The position numbers were made by a program, and so were the translations under genes. A stretch of 64,000 nucleotides of DNA, taken from NCBI RefSeq assembly GCF_900104395.1, contig NZ_FMXX01000006.1. One strand, written 5' to 3'. The notes under the pieces are model-generated. The model searched no databases and was not told the origin of the DNA. It saw nothing but the letters and a program-made list of their open reading frames with translations. Source of the DNA: Fusobacterium_C necrophorum (GTDB taxonomy: Bacteria > Fusobacteriota > Fusobacteriia > Fusobacteriales > Fusobacteriaceae). Of the stretch, positions 26,636-34,565 are shown piece by piece. Numbering within the stretch: the stretch's first letter is position 1; each line of letters opens with the position of its first letter.

Positions 26636-29161
26636 ATGAAAATAGAAATAAAGAGCTTGAATGCAGTGAGATTAACCAAGTTATTCATTGCGGCAAGCCG
26701 TTGGCTTTCCAAATATGCCGATGTTTTAAATGATTTGAATGTATACCCTGTCCCGGACGGAGATACCGGAACAAACATGTCTATGACATTGCAGGTGGTG
26801 GAAAATGAATTGGTCAAATTAGATCACGAACCCAATATGAAAGAGCTCTCCGAAATTGTCTCTGAAAATATCCTATTGGGAGCCAGAGGAAATTCCGGAA
26901 CTATTTTATCACAAATTATTCAGGGATTCTTATCTGTAGTGGAAAATACGGAAGAAATTAGCATCGAAGTTGCTGCAAAGGCTTTTATGGCGGCAAAAGA
27001 TAAAGCCTATCAGGCGGTAAGTCAACCGGTGGAAGGGACTATTTTAACGGTCATTCGAAAAGTGGCGGAAGCTGCTATGAGATATCAAGGTCCCCAGGAT
27101 GATTTCATTTTATTCTTAGTCCATCTAAAGAACGTAGCAAATGAGGCGGTGGAAAATACCCCGAATGAACTTGCAAAATTAAAGGAAGCCGGAGTTGTGG
27201 ATGCCGGAGGAAAGGGTATTTTTTATGTTCTGGAAGGATTTGAAAAGTCCGTTACCGATCCGGAAATGCTAAAAGATTTAGCAAGAATTGCCAAAGCAAA
27301 AACAGTAAAACGTGACAAAATGGAAATGGCTCAAGAAAAAGAAATTGCTTTTAAATATTGTACGGAATTTATCATTGAAAATGGCAATTTTCCTTTGGAG
27401 GAATATAAATCTAAAATAAGTCCCTTGGGAGACTCTATGGTTTGTGCTCAAACAACCAAAAAAACAAAAACACATATCCATACAAATCATCCCGGACAAG
27501 TTTTGGAAATTGCTGCTGCCTTAGGAAATTTAAATAATATTAAAATTGAAAATATGTTAATTCAGCACCGAAATCTTTTAGTCACGGAGGCGGAACTTTC
27601 TCAAGTGGAAGGCTTGTCCAAATCACCGGCAGAAACTTTTCTATTACGAAGCGAAAATGCAACTCCGATTGCCTACTTTGCAATTGCTGATAACATAGAT
27701 TTAGGAAATCGTTTCTTAGACGATGGAGCTACTGCTGTCCTAGTAGGGGGACAGACAAAAAATCCTAGTATTTCGGACATTGAAACCGGTTTGAAAAAAA
27801 TTCATGCAAAAACCATTATCATTCTGCCAAATAACAAAAATATCATCTCTTCCGCAAAAATGGCTGCGGAACGTTCTGAAAAAGAGGTCATTGTCTTTGA
27901 AACCAAATCCATGTTGGAAGGTCATTACGTTGTAAAGCATAAAGAAGAATCTATGGAAATTTTATTGCAACAACTCACTAGAAATTATTCTATAGAAATT
28001 ACAAAGGCATCCAGAAATACAAAAGTAGATGATTTGGAAATTGAAAAAGGAGATTGCATTGCTCTGGTCAATGGAAGAATTGTAGAAAAAGCAAAAAACA
28101 ATGCCACATTGATTAAAACACTCTATGCGAGATATTTAAATCGAGACAGTTTGAGCATTTTTGCTGTTTTGGGAAAAGATAAAGAAGAAGAGGGAATCAA
28201 AGCTCTAAAAGAACATTCTTCTCGTATTCGATACCAGGAATTCGAAGCAAAGCAGGAAAATTATCCTTACTACATCTATGTGGAACAACGAGATCCGAAT
28301 CTACCTCGAATTGCTATTGTAACGGATTCCGCCTCCGATTTAACGCCGGAGTTGATGAAAGGCTATGATATTCATATTATTCCGCTTCGTTTAAAAATTG
28401 GAGACAAAAATTATGAAGATGGGGTTACTATTACCCGAAAAGAATTTTGGAATAGAATTTTGCGAGAAAAAATTTTACCCAAAACATCTCAACCTTCTCC
28501 GGCAGAGTTACATAGATTATATCAAAATTTATTTGATAAGGGCTATGAATCGATCATTACTATTTTATTATCCAGCAAGCTGAGCGGGACACAACAAGCC
28601 GCTAAAATTGCAAAAGAAATGATTGGAAATGACAAAGAAATTTACATTGTCGATTCTAAGGCGGTCACTTTTGCAGAAGCTCATCAAGTACTGGAAGCTG
28701 CGAGACTGGTAAAAGAGGGGGCTAGTACAAAAGCTATCTTAGAAAGACTTTATGAATTACAAGATCAAATGAAAATATATTTTGCCGTGAATGACATTAG
28801 CTATCTGCAAAAAGGAGGAAGAATCGGAAGAGCTTCCTCCATCATTGGAGGTCTCTTAAAAGTAAAGCCTATTTTAAAACTGGAAGACGGAGAAGTTACC
28901 TTAGAAACCAAAGTAATTGGAGAAAGAGGAGCTTTGTCCTATATGGAAAAATTAATTAAGAATGAAGGAAAGAAAAACAGTATTATTCTTTATACTGCTT
29001 GGGGAGGAAGCAATCAAGAATTGCACAACGCGGATATTTTGAAAAAAACCTCCGAAGATTCTCGTAAAATAGAACATCGAAGTCGTTTTGAAATCGGTCC
29101 TACAATCGGTTCCCACAGCGGGCCTGTCTATGGTTTTGGAATGATTTCTAAAATTCGATAA
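26636..29161 (+). CDS. Fatty acid kinase: fused FakA (DAK2) and FakB (DegV) protein
   Basis: 841 residues combining two proteins that are usually separate. The N-terminal DAK2 kinase domain has VYPVPDGDTGTNMSMT at residues 37-52 with the Mg-ATP aspartates (D41, D43) and LGARGNSGTILSQ; a FakA-type middle and C-terminal domain follow to about 550. From about 560 a DegV domain begins with IAIVTDSASDL and includes KTSQPSP and LSSKLSGTQQAA, the fatty-acid-binding fold of FakB. In the known system FakB presents a fatty acid for phosphorylation by FakA, feeding exogenous fatty acids into phospholipids. Fusion would hold both partners together. AGGTAAAG precedes the ATG; a terminator follows the stop. 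Confidence 0.85.
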   Translation: MKIEIKSLNAVRLTKLFIAASRWLSKYADVLNDLNVYPVPDGDTGTNMSMTLQVVENELVKLDHEPNMKELSEIVSENILLGARGNSGTILSQIIQGFLSVVENTEEISIEVAAKAFMAAKDKAYQAVSQPVEGTILTVIRKVAEAAMRYQGPQDDFILFLVHLKNVANEAVENTPNELAKLKEAGVVDAGGKGIFYVLEGFEKSVTDPEMLKDLARIAKAKTVKRDKMEMAQEKEIAFKYCTEFIIENGNFPLEEYKSKISPLGDSMVCAQTTKKTKTHIHTNHPGQVLEIAAALGNLNNIKIENMLIQHRNLLVTEAELSQVEGLSKSPAETFLLRSENATPIAYFAIADNIDLGNRFLDDGATAVLVGGQTKNPSISDIETGLKKIHAKTIIILPNNKNIISSAKMAAERSEKEVIVFETKSMLEGHYVVKHKEESMEILLQQLTRNYSIEITKASRNTKVDDLEIEKGDCIALVNGRIVEKAKNNATLIKTLYARYLNRDSLSIFAVLGKDKEEEGIKALKEHSSRIRYQEFEAKQENYPYYIYVEQRDPNLPRIAIVTDSASDLTPELMKGYDIHIIPLRLKIGDKNYEDGVTITRKEFWNRILREKILPKTSQPSPAELHRLYQNLFDKGYESIITILLSSKLSGTQQAAKIAKEMIGNDKEIYIVDSKAVTFAEAHQVLEAARLVKEGASTKAILERLYELQDQMKIYFAVNDISYLQKGGRIGRASSIIGGLLKVKPILKLEDGEVTLETKVIGERGALSYMEKLIKNEGKKNSIILYTAWGGSNQELHNADILKKTSEDSRKIEHRSRFEIGPTIGSHSGPVYGFGMISKIR

Positions 29162-29172
29162 TGTTTATTCGG

Positions 29173-29202
29173 AAGGCTGGAAAAATCTCTCCAGCCTTTT
29201 CT
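29173..29202 (+). terminator. Terminator after the FakA-FakB fusion
   Basis: AAGGCTGGA (29173-29181) and TCCAGCCTT (29190-29198), a 9-bp stem followed by TTCTT. It ends the coaE-fak transcript. Confidence 0.8.
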
Positions 29203-29224
29203 TAAATATATAAGGGAGGTATTT

Positions 29225-30154
29225 ATGAAATTTGCCAGTTATTTACACCCACAATTTATCTTTCCGGACATCCGGAAAGAAACAAAAGAAGAAGTCATTC
29301 AGGAAATGATTCGCCGCATTGCAGCAAAAGATTCCAACATAAAAGAAAAAGAAGCATTGATTCAAAAAATGGTTTTAAAAAGAGAACATGAAATTTCTAC
29401 CGGCATCGGAGAAGGCGTGGCGATTCCCCATGCAAGAATTGAAAATTTTGGAGATTTTATCGTGGCGATTGCTATCTTAGAAAAACCTGTTTTGGCTGAA
29501 ATCGGAGCTAGCAACAAATTTGAGGAAGTCAGCCTTGTCTTTTTGATTATCTCAGATGTTTTGAAAAATAAAAATATTCTGAAAGTCATGAGTGCTATTT
29601 CCAGAATTGTTATGAAAAACCCGGATGTTTTTCGTAAAATGAAAACAGAAAAAAATCCGTCCAAAATCATTGATTACATTGAAGAGACAGGAATTGAAAT
29701 CAGTCATAAAATCATAGCGGAAGATGTTCTCAGTCCTGATATTATTCCCGTTCATCCGGAAGATACTTTGGAAAATGTTGCCAAAAGATTTATCTTGGAG
29801 CAAAAAACAGGACTTCCTGTCGTCGATACAGATGGAACTTTTTTGGGAGAAATTACAGAAAGAGAATTAATTGAGTATGGAATGCCGGATTATCTTTCTT
29901 TGATGGGAGATTTAAACTTTTTAACAGTCGGAGAACCCTTTGAAGAATATCTCATTCATGAGCAAACGACAAGCATTGAAGAATTATATCGAAAAGATAA
30001 AAAGATGATAAAAATTGACAGAAAAACGCCGATTATGGAAATTTGTTTTATTATGGTTTATAAGGGAATCCATCGTCTTTATGTCATTGACAACGGAAAA
30101 TATTGCGGTATGATTACAAGATCAGATATTATCAAAAAAGTTTTACATATTTAG
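29225..30154 (+). CDS. PTS EIIA-like domain fused to a CBS-domain pair
   Basis: 309 residues. Residues 1-150 match the fructose/nitrogen-type EIIA domain, with the phosphorylatable histidine in GVAIPHAR (H69). Residues about 160-305 form two CBS motifs (VLSPDIIPVHPEDTLENVAKRF; RKTPIMEICFIMVYKGIHRLYVIDNGKYCGMITRSDI), which bind adenine nucleotides. No sugar permease is near; instead a P-protein/ArsB-like permease gene begins 14 nt downstream. That pairing suggests a regulatory subunit for the permease that senses PTS phosphorylation state and nucleotides. This role is inference. AGGGAGG precedes the ATG. Confidence 0.82.
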   Translation: MKFASYLHPQFIFPDIRKETKEEVIQEMIRRIAAKDSNIKEKEALIQKMVLKREHEISTGIGEGVAIPHARIENFGDFIVAIAILEKPVLAEIGASNKFEEVSLVFLIISDVLKNKNILKVMSAISRIVMKNPDVFRKMKTEKNPSKIIDYIEETGIEISHKIIAEDVLSPDIIPVHPEDTLENVAKRFILEQKTGLPVVDTDGTFLGEITERELIEYGMPDYLSLMGDLNFLTVGEPFEEYLIHEQTTSIEELYRKDKKMIKIDRKTPIMEICFIMVYKGIHRLYVIDNGKYCGMITRSDIIKKVLHI

Positions 30155-30168
30155 TCAGGAGGATAGCA

Positions 30169-31443
30169 ATGTTCCTAATATTAGCACTATGTATTTTCAT
30201 AGCTGTTTTTTATTGTATTATTACTGAAAAAATTCCCACTCCTTGGGCAACGATGTTGGGAGGATTGACCATGAGTTTATTGGGAATTATCAGTCAAGAA
30301 AAGGTCTTGGAAGCCATCTCGGAAAGATTGGAAATTCTTCTACTTCTTATCGGAATGATGATTATTGTTCTTCTTATTTCAGAGACGGGAGTCTTTCAAT
30401 GGTTTGCAATCAAAGTAGCTCAGTTGGTTCATGGAGAACCTTTCCGTTTGATAATTCTGTTAGCGATTATTACTGCCGCCTGTTCCGCCTTTTTAGATAA
30501 TGTTACTACCATTTTATTGATGGCTCCTGTTTCCATTTTATTGGCAAAACAATTACAATTGGATCCCTTTCCTTTTGTAATCACGGAGGTCATGTCGGCA
30601 AATATCGGTGGTCTGGCAACTTTGATTGGAGATCCTACACAACTTATCATCGGTGCGGAGGGACACTTAAACTTCAATCAATTTTTAATGAATACCGCCC
30701 CCGTTTCCATTTTGTCCATGCTCTCCTTGTTAACGACAACTTATCTTCTCTACGGAAGAAAGATGAAAGTCAGCAACGAATTGAAAGCTCGTATTATGGA
30801 ATTGGATTCTTCCAGAACTTTAAAAGAACCAAGTCTTTTAAAATTAGCCGGTGTCATTTTTTCTCTTGTCATCTTGGGATTTATTTTAAATAATTTTATC
30901 AATAAAGGCTTGGCTGTCATTTCTTTGTCCGGAGCTTTCTATTTGGTAGTTTTAGCAAAAAGAAAGCCAAAAGAAATTTTGGAAAATCTGGAATGGGAAA
31001 CTCTCTTCTTTTTCATGGGATTATTTATGATGATAAAGGGGATAGAGGAATTGCAGATTATGAAGATGATTGGGGAACATCTCATCACCGCCACAGAAGG
31101 AAATTTTCACCTAGCTATTTTTTCTATTACATGGCTTTCCGCTATTTTTACTTCTATCATTGGAAACGTGGCAAATGCAGCTACGATGTCTAAGATTATT
31201 CAAGTTATGATTCCAAGTTTTCATACACTCGGAGATACTACTATTTTTTGGTGGGCCTTATCTTTCGGTTCCTGTTTAGGAGGAAACATTACTTTGCTTG
31301 GCTCCGCTACCAACGTCGTGGCGGTGGGAGCAGCAGCCAAAGCCGGATGTAAAATTGATTTTATGAAATTTATGAAGTTCGGCTCTTTGATTGCCGTTGA
31401 AAATTTAATCATTGCCAGTTTATATCTATATTTTCGATATTAG
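30169..31443 (+). CDS. P-protein/ArsB-NhaD type permease (ion transporter superfamily)
   Basis: 424 residues from the ATG at 30169, which follows AGGAGG; an upstream in-frame start at 30103 overlaps the EIIA gene and is rejected. About eleven helices. The repeat motifs AFLDNVTTILLMAPVS and ANIGGLATLIGDPTQLIIG, and later IGNVANAATMSKI and GGNITLLGSATNVVAVG, place it in the P-protein branch of the ion transporter superfamily, which includes arsenite, Na+/H+ and dicarboxylate carriers. The substrate cannot be read. It is tightly linked to the EIIA-CBS gene, its likely regulator; mnmA follows 9 nt later. Confidence 0.83.
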   Translation: MFLILALCIFIAVFYCIITEKIPTPWATMLGGLTMSLLGIISQEKVLEAISERLEILLLLIGMMIIVLLISETGVFQWFAIKVAQLVHGEPFRLIILLAIITAACSAFLDNVTTILLMAPVSILLAKQLQLDPFPFVITEVMSANIGGLATLIGDPTQLIIGAEGHLNFNQFLMNTAPVSILSMLSLLTTTYLLYGRKMKVSNELKARIMELDSSRTLKEPSLLKLAGVIFSLVILGFILNNFINKGLAVISLSGAFYLVVLAKRKPKEILENLEWETLFFFMGLFMMIKGIEELQIMKMIGEHLITATEGNFHLAIFSITWLSAIFTSIIGNVANAATMSKIIQVMIPSFHTLGDTTIFWWALSFGSCLGGNITLLGSATNVVAVGAAAKAGCKIDFMKFMKFGSLIAVENLIIASLYLYFRY

Positions 31444-31452
31444 AGGAAACTT

Positions 31453-32490
31453 ATGAAAGAAAAAGTAATTTTAGGGATGAGCGGCGGAGTGGATTCCGCT
31501 GTCGCCGCTTATCTTTTGCAAAAAGAAGGATATGAAGTCATTGCAGTTCATTTTTCCGTCCATAACACAGAAGCTACACAAAAAGAGTTGCAAGATTGTC
31601 AAAAAATTGCAGACAAATTCTCCCTAACTCTCTATTCGTATTCTTTAGAAAAAGAATTTCAAGAGAAAATTATCTCCTATTATTTGACAGAAACGGGAAA
31701 GGGAAAAACACCTTCTCCTTGCCCTCTCTGCGATGATAGCATAAAATTCCATTTACTTTTTCAAGAAGCGGAAAAACGGAAAGCAAACTATGTTGCTACA
31801 GGGCACTATGCGAGTGTCTCCCGAAACAATATTTGTAATACCATTCTATTGGAAGTGAAACACCACATCCATAAAGATCAATGTTATATGTTATATCGAC
31901 TTAGCCCGAAAAAACTAAACAAAATCTTATTTCCTTTAGCTTCTCTTGAAAAAGCGGAAGTAAGAGAATTGGCTAGAGATATTGGTTTATTTGTTTCTGA
32001 AAAAAAGGACAGTCAAGGAATTTGTTTTGCTCCGGAAGGATATCAAAATTTTTTAAAAAAACATTTAGCTAATAAAATACAAAAGGGAAATTTTATAGAT
32101 GAAAAGGGAAATATTCTGGGACAACATTTTGGATACCCTCTCTATACCTTAGGACAGAGACGAGGGTTGGGGATCAAAACAAAAGAAATTTGTTTCATTA
32201 CCAAAATTGATCCCGGAAAAAATGAAATTACCCTGGGCAACTTTGAATCTTTAATGAAAGACAAAGTGCAACTGGAAGATACTGTCCTACATCTCCCCTT
32301 TGAGAGATTAAAAGACATGGAACTCTTAGCCAGACCGAGATTTTCCAGTACGGGCTTTTTCGGAAAACTGAAAGAAGAAGAGGGAGAACTTACTTTTCAT
32401 TATTTTGAAAAGAATGCTCACAATACTCCCGGACAACATCTGGTTCTATTTTATAAAAATTATGTGGTAGGAGGAGGAATCATTCGATGA
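31453..32490 (+). CDS. mnmA: tRNA-specific 2-thiouridylase
   Basis: Thiolates U34 of Lys, Glu and Gln tRNAs. The PP-loop GMSGGVDSAV is at residues 8-17. The two catalytic cysteines correspond to C93 (in PCPLCDDSIKF) and C191 (in SQGICF). The domain order (PP-loop, central region, C-terminal beta barrel) is complete in 345 residues. ligA starts within its stop codon (ATGA overlap). The extra C90 makes a CXXC with C93, as in a class of bacterial MnmA enzymes reported to carry Fe-S clusters; whether it holds one is untested here. Confidence 0.92.
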   Translation: MKEKVILGMSGGVDSAVAAYLLQKEGYEVIAVHFSVHNTEATQKELQDCQKIADKFSLTLYSYSLEKEFQEKIISYYLTETGKGKTPSPCPLCDDSIKFHLLFQEAEKRKANYVATGHYASVSRNNICNTILLEVKHHIHKDQCYMLYRLSPKKLNKILFPLASLEKAEVRELARDIGLFVSEKKDSQGICFAPEGYQNFLKKHLANKIQKGNFIDEKGNILGQHFGYPLYTLGQRRGLGIKTKEICFITKIDPGKNEITLGNFESLMKDKVQLEDTVLHLPFERLKDMELLARPRFSSTGFFGKLKEEEGELTFHYFEKNAHNTPGQHLVLFYKNYVVGGGIIR

Positions 32491-34508
32491 TTTCAAAAGA
32501 AAAAAAAGAAAAGAGGAGAGAGGAACTCCAAAAAAAACTGCGAAGCTATAGCGATGCCTATTATAGTCAAAATGAAAGTTTAATTTCAGATTATGAATAT
32601 GATATGTTATTAAAAGAATTGGAAACCTTAGAAGCGGAATTACAGATAGCGGATGAGACTTCTATCACTCAAAAAGTAGGTTCCAGTTTGAAAAATACAA
32701 AATTTAAAAAAACGGCTCATAGGACTCCCATGTTAAGTTTGTCCAATACCTATCAAATTGGGGAAGTGGAAGATTTTATTCTTCGAGCCAAAAAAAATCT
32801 GAATATCACAGAAAATTTGGAAATGGAAATGGAAATTAAACTGGACGGACTTTCGATCAGTGTCATCTATGAACAGGGAAAATTACAAAGAGCTGTAACG
32901 AGAGGAGACGGAGTGATAGGAGAAGATGTCACGGAAAATGTTCTACAAATTGAAACGATCCCTCAAGAGCTTTCTGAAAAACTGGATATTGAAATTCGAG
33001 GAGAAATTGTCCTTCCTTTTACAGAATTTGAAACACTAAATCAAATGCGTATTGCAAAGGGAGAAGAAGTATTTGCAAATCCACGAAATGCAGCCAGCGG
33101 AACTCTTCGACAATTGGATCCTCGAGTTGTAAAGGAACGACATTTGGCAGCTTATTTTTACTTTATTGTAAATGCGGAACAATATGGAATTTCCTCGCAA
33201 AAAGAAAGTATTTCATTCTTAGAGAAACTCTCTCTTCCCACTACAAAAATTTGTGAAGTTTTTCAAAATCTTCAGGAATTGGAAGAGAGAATTTCCTATT
33301 GGAGCATGGAACGAGAAAATTTACCCTATGAAACCGACGGCTTGGTTTTAAAAATCAATCATATTGCCTTTTGGGAAAAATTAGGAAGTACGGGAAAAAG
33401 TCCTCGTTGGGCGGTTGCCTATAAATTTCCTGCCAAACAGGTAACGACAAAATTATTGGATATTACTTGGCAGGTGGGCAGAACAGGAAAAATTACCCCT
33501 GTAGCGGAACTGGAAGAAGTAGAATTGTCCGGAAGTCGTGTCAAAAGAGCCAGCCTTCATAATTATGATGAAATTCTGAGAAAAGATATTCGAATCGGAG
33601 ATACTGTTTTTATAGAAAAAGCGGCTGAAATTATTCCACAGGTTGTTAAAGCGGTAAAACAAGATAGAACCGGAGAAGAAAAAGAAATTAAGGCTCCTGA
33701 ACATTGTCCGATTTGTCATTCTCTTTTAGAGAAGGAAGAGGGGCTTGTAGATTTAAAATGTGAAAACAAACACTGTCCGGGAAAAATTCAAGGAGAAATG
33801 GAATATTTTGTTTCCAGAGACGGAATGAATATTTCCGGTTTGGGTGGAAAAATTTTAGAGAAATTTTTGGAGTTGCACTATTTAGAAGATGTGGGAGATA
33901 TTTACTATTTAAAAGAGAAAAAAGAAGAATTGGAACAGTTGGAAAAAATGGGAAAAAAGAGTATTGAAAACCTTTTGACCTCCATTGAAGAGAGTAAAAA
34001 CGCCAGCTATGAAAAAGTTCTCTATGCTTTAGGGATTCCTTTTGTCGGAAAAGTTGCTGCAAAACTGTTGGCAAAAGAAAGTAAAAATATCAATCAGCTT
34101 CAATCCATGACAGAAGAAGACTTAAAAGAAATAGAGGGAATCGGCGATAAAATGGCTCGCTCCATTGTAGAGTTCTTTCAAAACGAAAGGAAGAAGGAAT
34201 TAATTGAAAAACTGAGAAAGGTCGGTCTTCGTTTTGAAGAAACAGACAAAGATACAACAGCAGCAAAATTTCTACAAGGAAAAACTTTTCTAGTAACAGG
34301 AACTCTTTCTCATTACACGAGAGCGGAATTACAGGAAGAAATTGAAAAACTGGGGGGAAGTAATCTAAGCTCCGTCAGTAAAAAACTTGACTATCTTATT
34401 GTGGGAGAGAAGGCGGGAAGCAAATTGGAAAAGGCAAAGGCACTGGGTACGGTGACAATCTTAAAGGAGGAAGAGTTCTTATCCTTTAAGGAAAAGTTGA
34501 CGAAATAA
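32487..34508 (+). CDS. ligA: NAD-dependent DNA ligase
   Basis: Seals nicks in DNA using NAD+. The adenylated lysine is K118 in EIKLDG. Domains in order: Ia (1-60), nucleotidyltransferase (about 60-310), OB fold (about 315-395), a four-cysteine zinc finger (CPIC ... CENKHC), helix-hairpin-helix repeats (about 430-580, GIPFVGKVAAKLL, IEGIGDKMA) and BRCT (about 595-673, GKTFLVTGTLSHYTRAEL). Length 673 is standard. The ATG overlaps the mnmA stop. Confidence 0.96.
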   Translation: MISKEKKEKRREELQKKLRSYSDAYYSQNESLISDYEYDMLLKELETLEAELQIADETSITQKVGSSLKNTKFKKTAHRTPMLSLSNTYQIGEVEDFILRAKKNLNITENLEMEMEIKLDGLSISVIYEQGKLQRAVTRGDGVIGEDVTENVLQIETIPQELSEKLDIEIRGEIVLPFTEFETLNQMRIAKGEEVFANPRNAASGTLRQLDPRVVKERHLAAYFYFIVNAEQYGISSQKESISFLEKLSLPTTKICEVFQNLQELEERISYWSMERENLPYETDGLVLKINHIAFWEKLGSTGKSPRWAVAYKFPAKQVTTKLLDITWQVGRTGKITPVAELEEVELSGSRVKRASLHNYDEILRKDIRIGDTVFIEKAAEIIPQVVKAVKQDRTGEEKEIKAPEHCPICHSLLEKEEGLVDLKCENKHCPGKIQGEMEYFVSRDGMNISGLGGKILEKFLELHYLEDVGDIYYLKEKKEELEQLEKMGKKSIENLLTSIEESKNASYEKVLYALGIPFVGKVAAKLLAKESKNINQLQSMTEEDLKEIEGIGDKMARSIVEFFQNERKKELIEKLRKVGLRFEETDKDTTAAKFLQGKTFLVTGTLSHYTRAELQEEIEKLGGSNLSSVSKKLDYLIVGEKAGSKLEKAKALGTVTILKEEEFLSFKEKLTK

Positions 34509-34565
34509 GGATTATGTGATAGCATAAGTATGGATGAATATAAAAATAAAAGGAAGTAAAAAAAT

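Noticed and set aside
30103..30168. Longer start for the P-protein-like permease
   Set aside because: It would overlap the EIIA-CBS gene and lacks a ribosome site; AGGAGG directly precedes the ATG at 30169.
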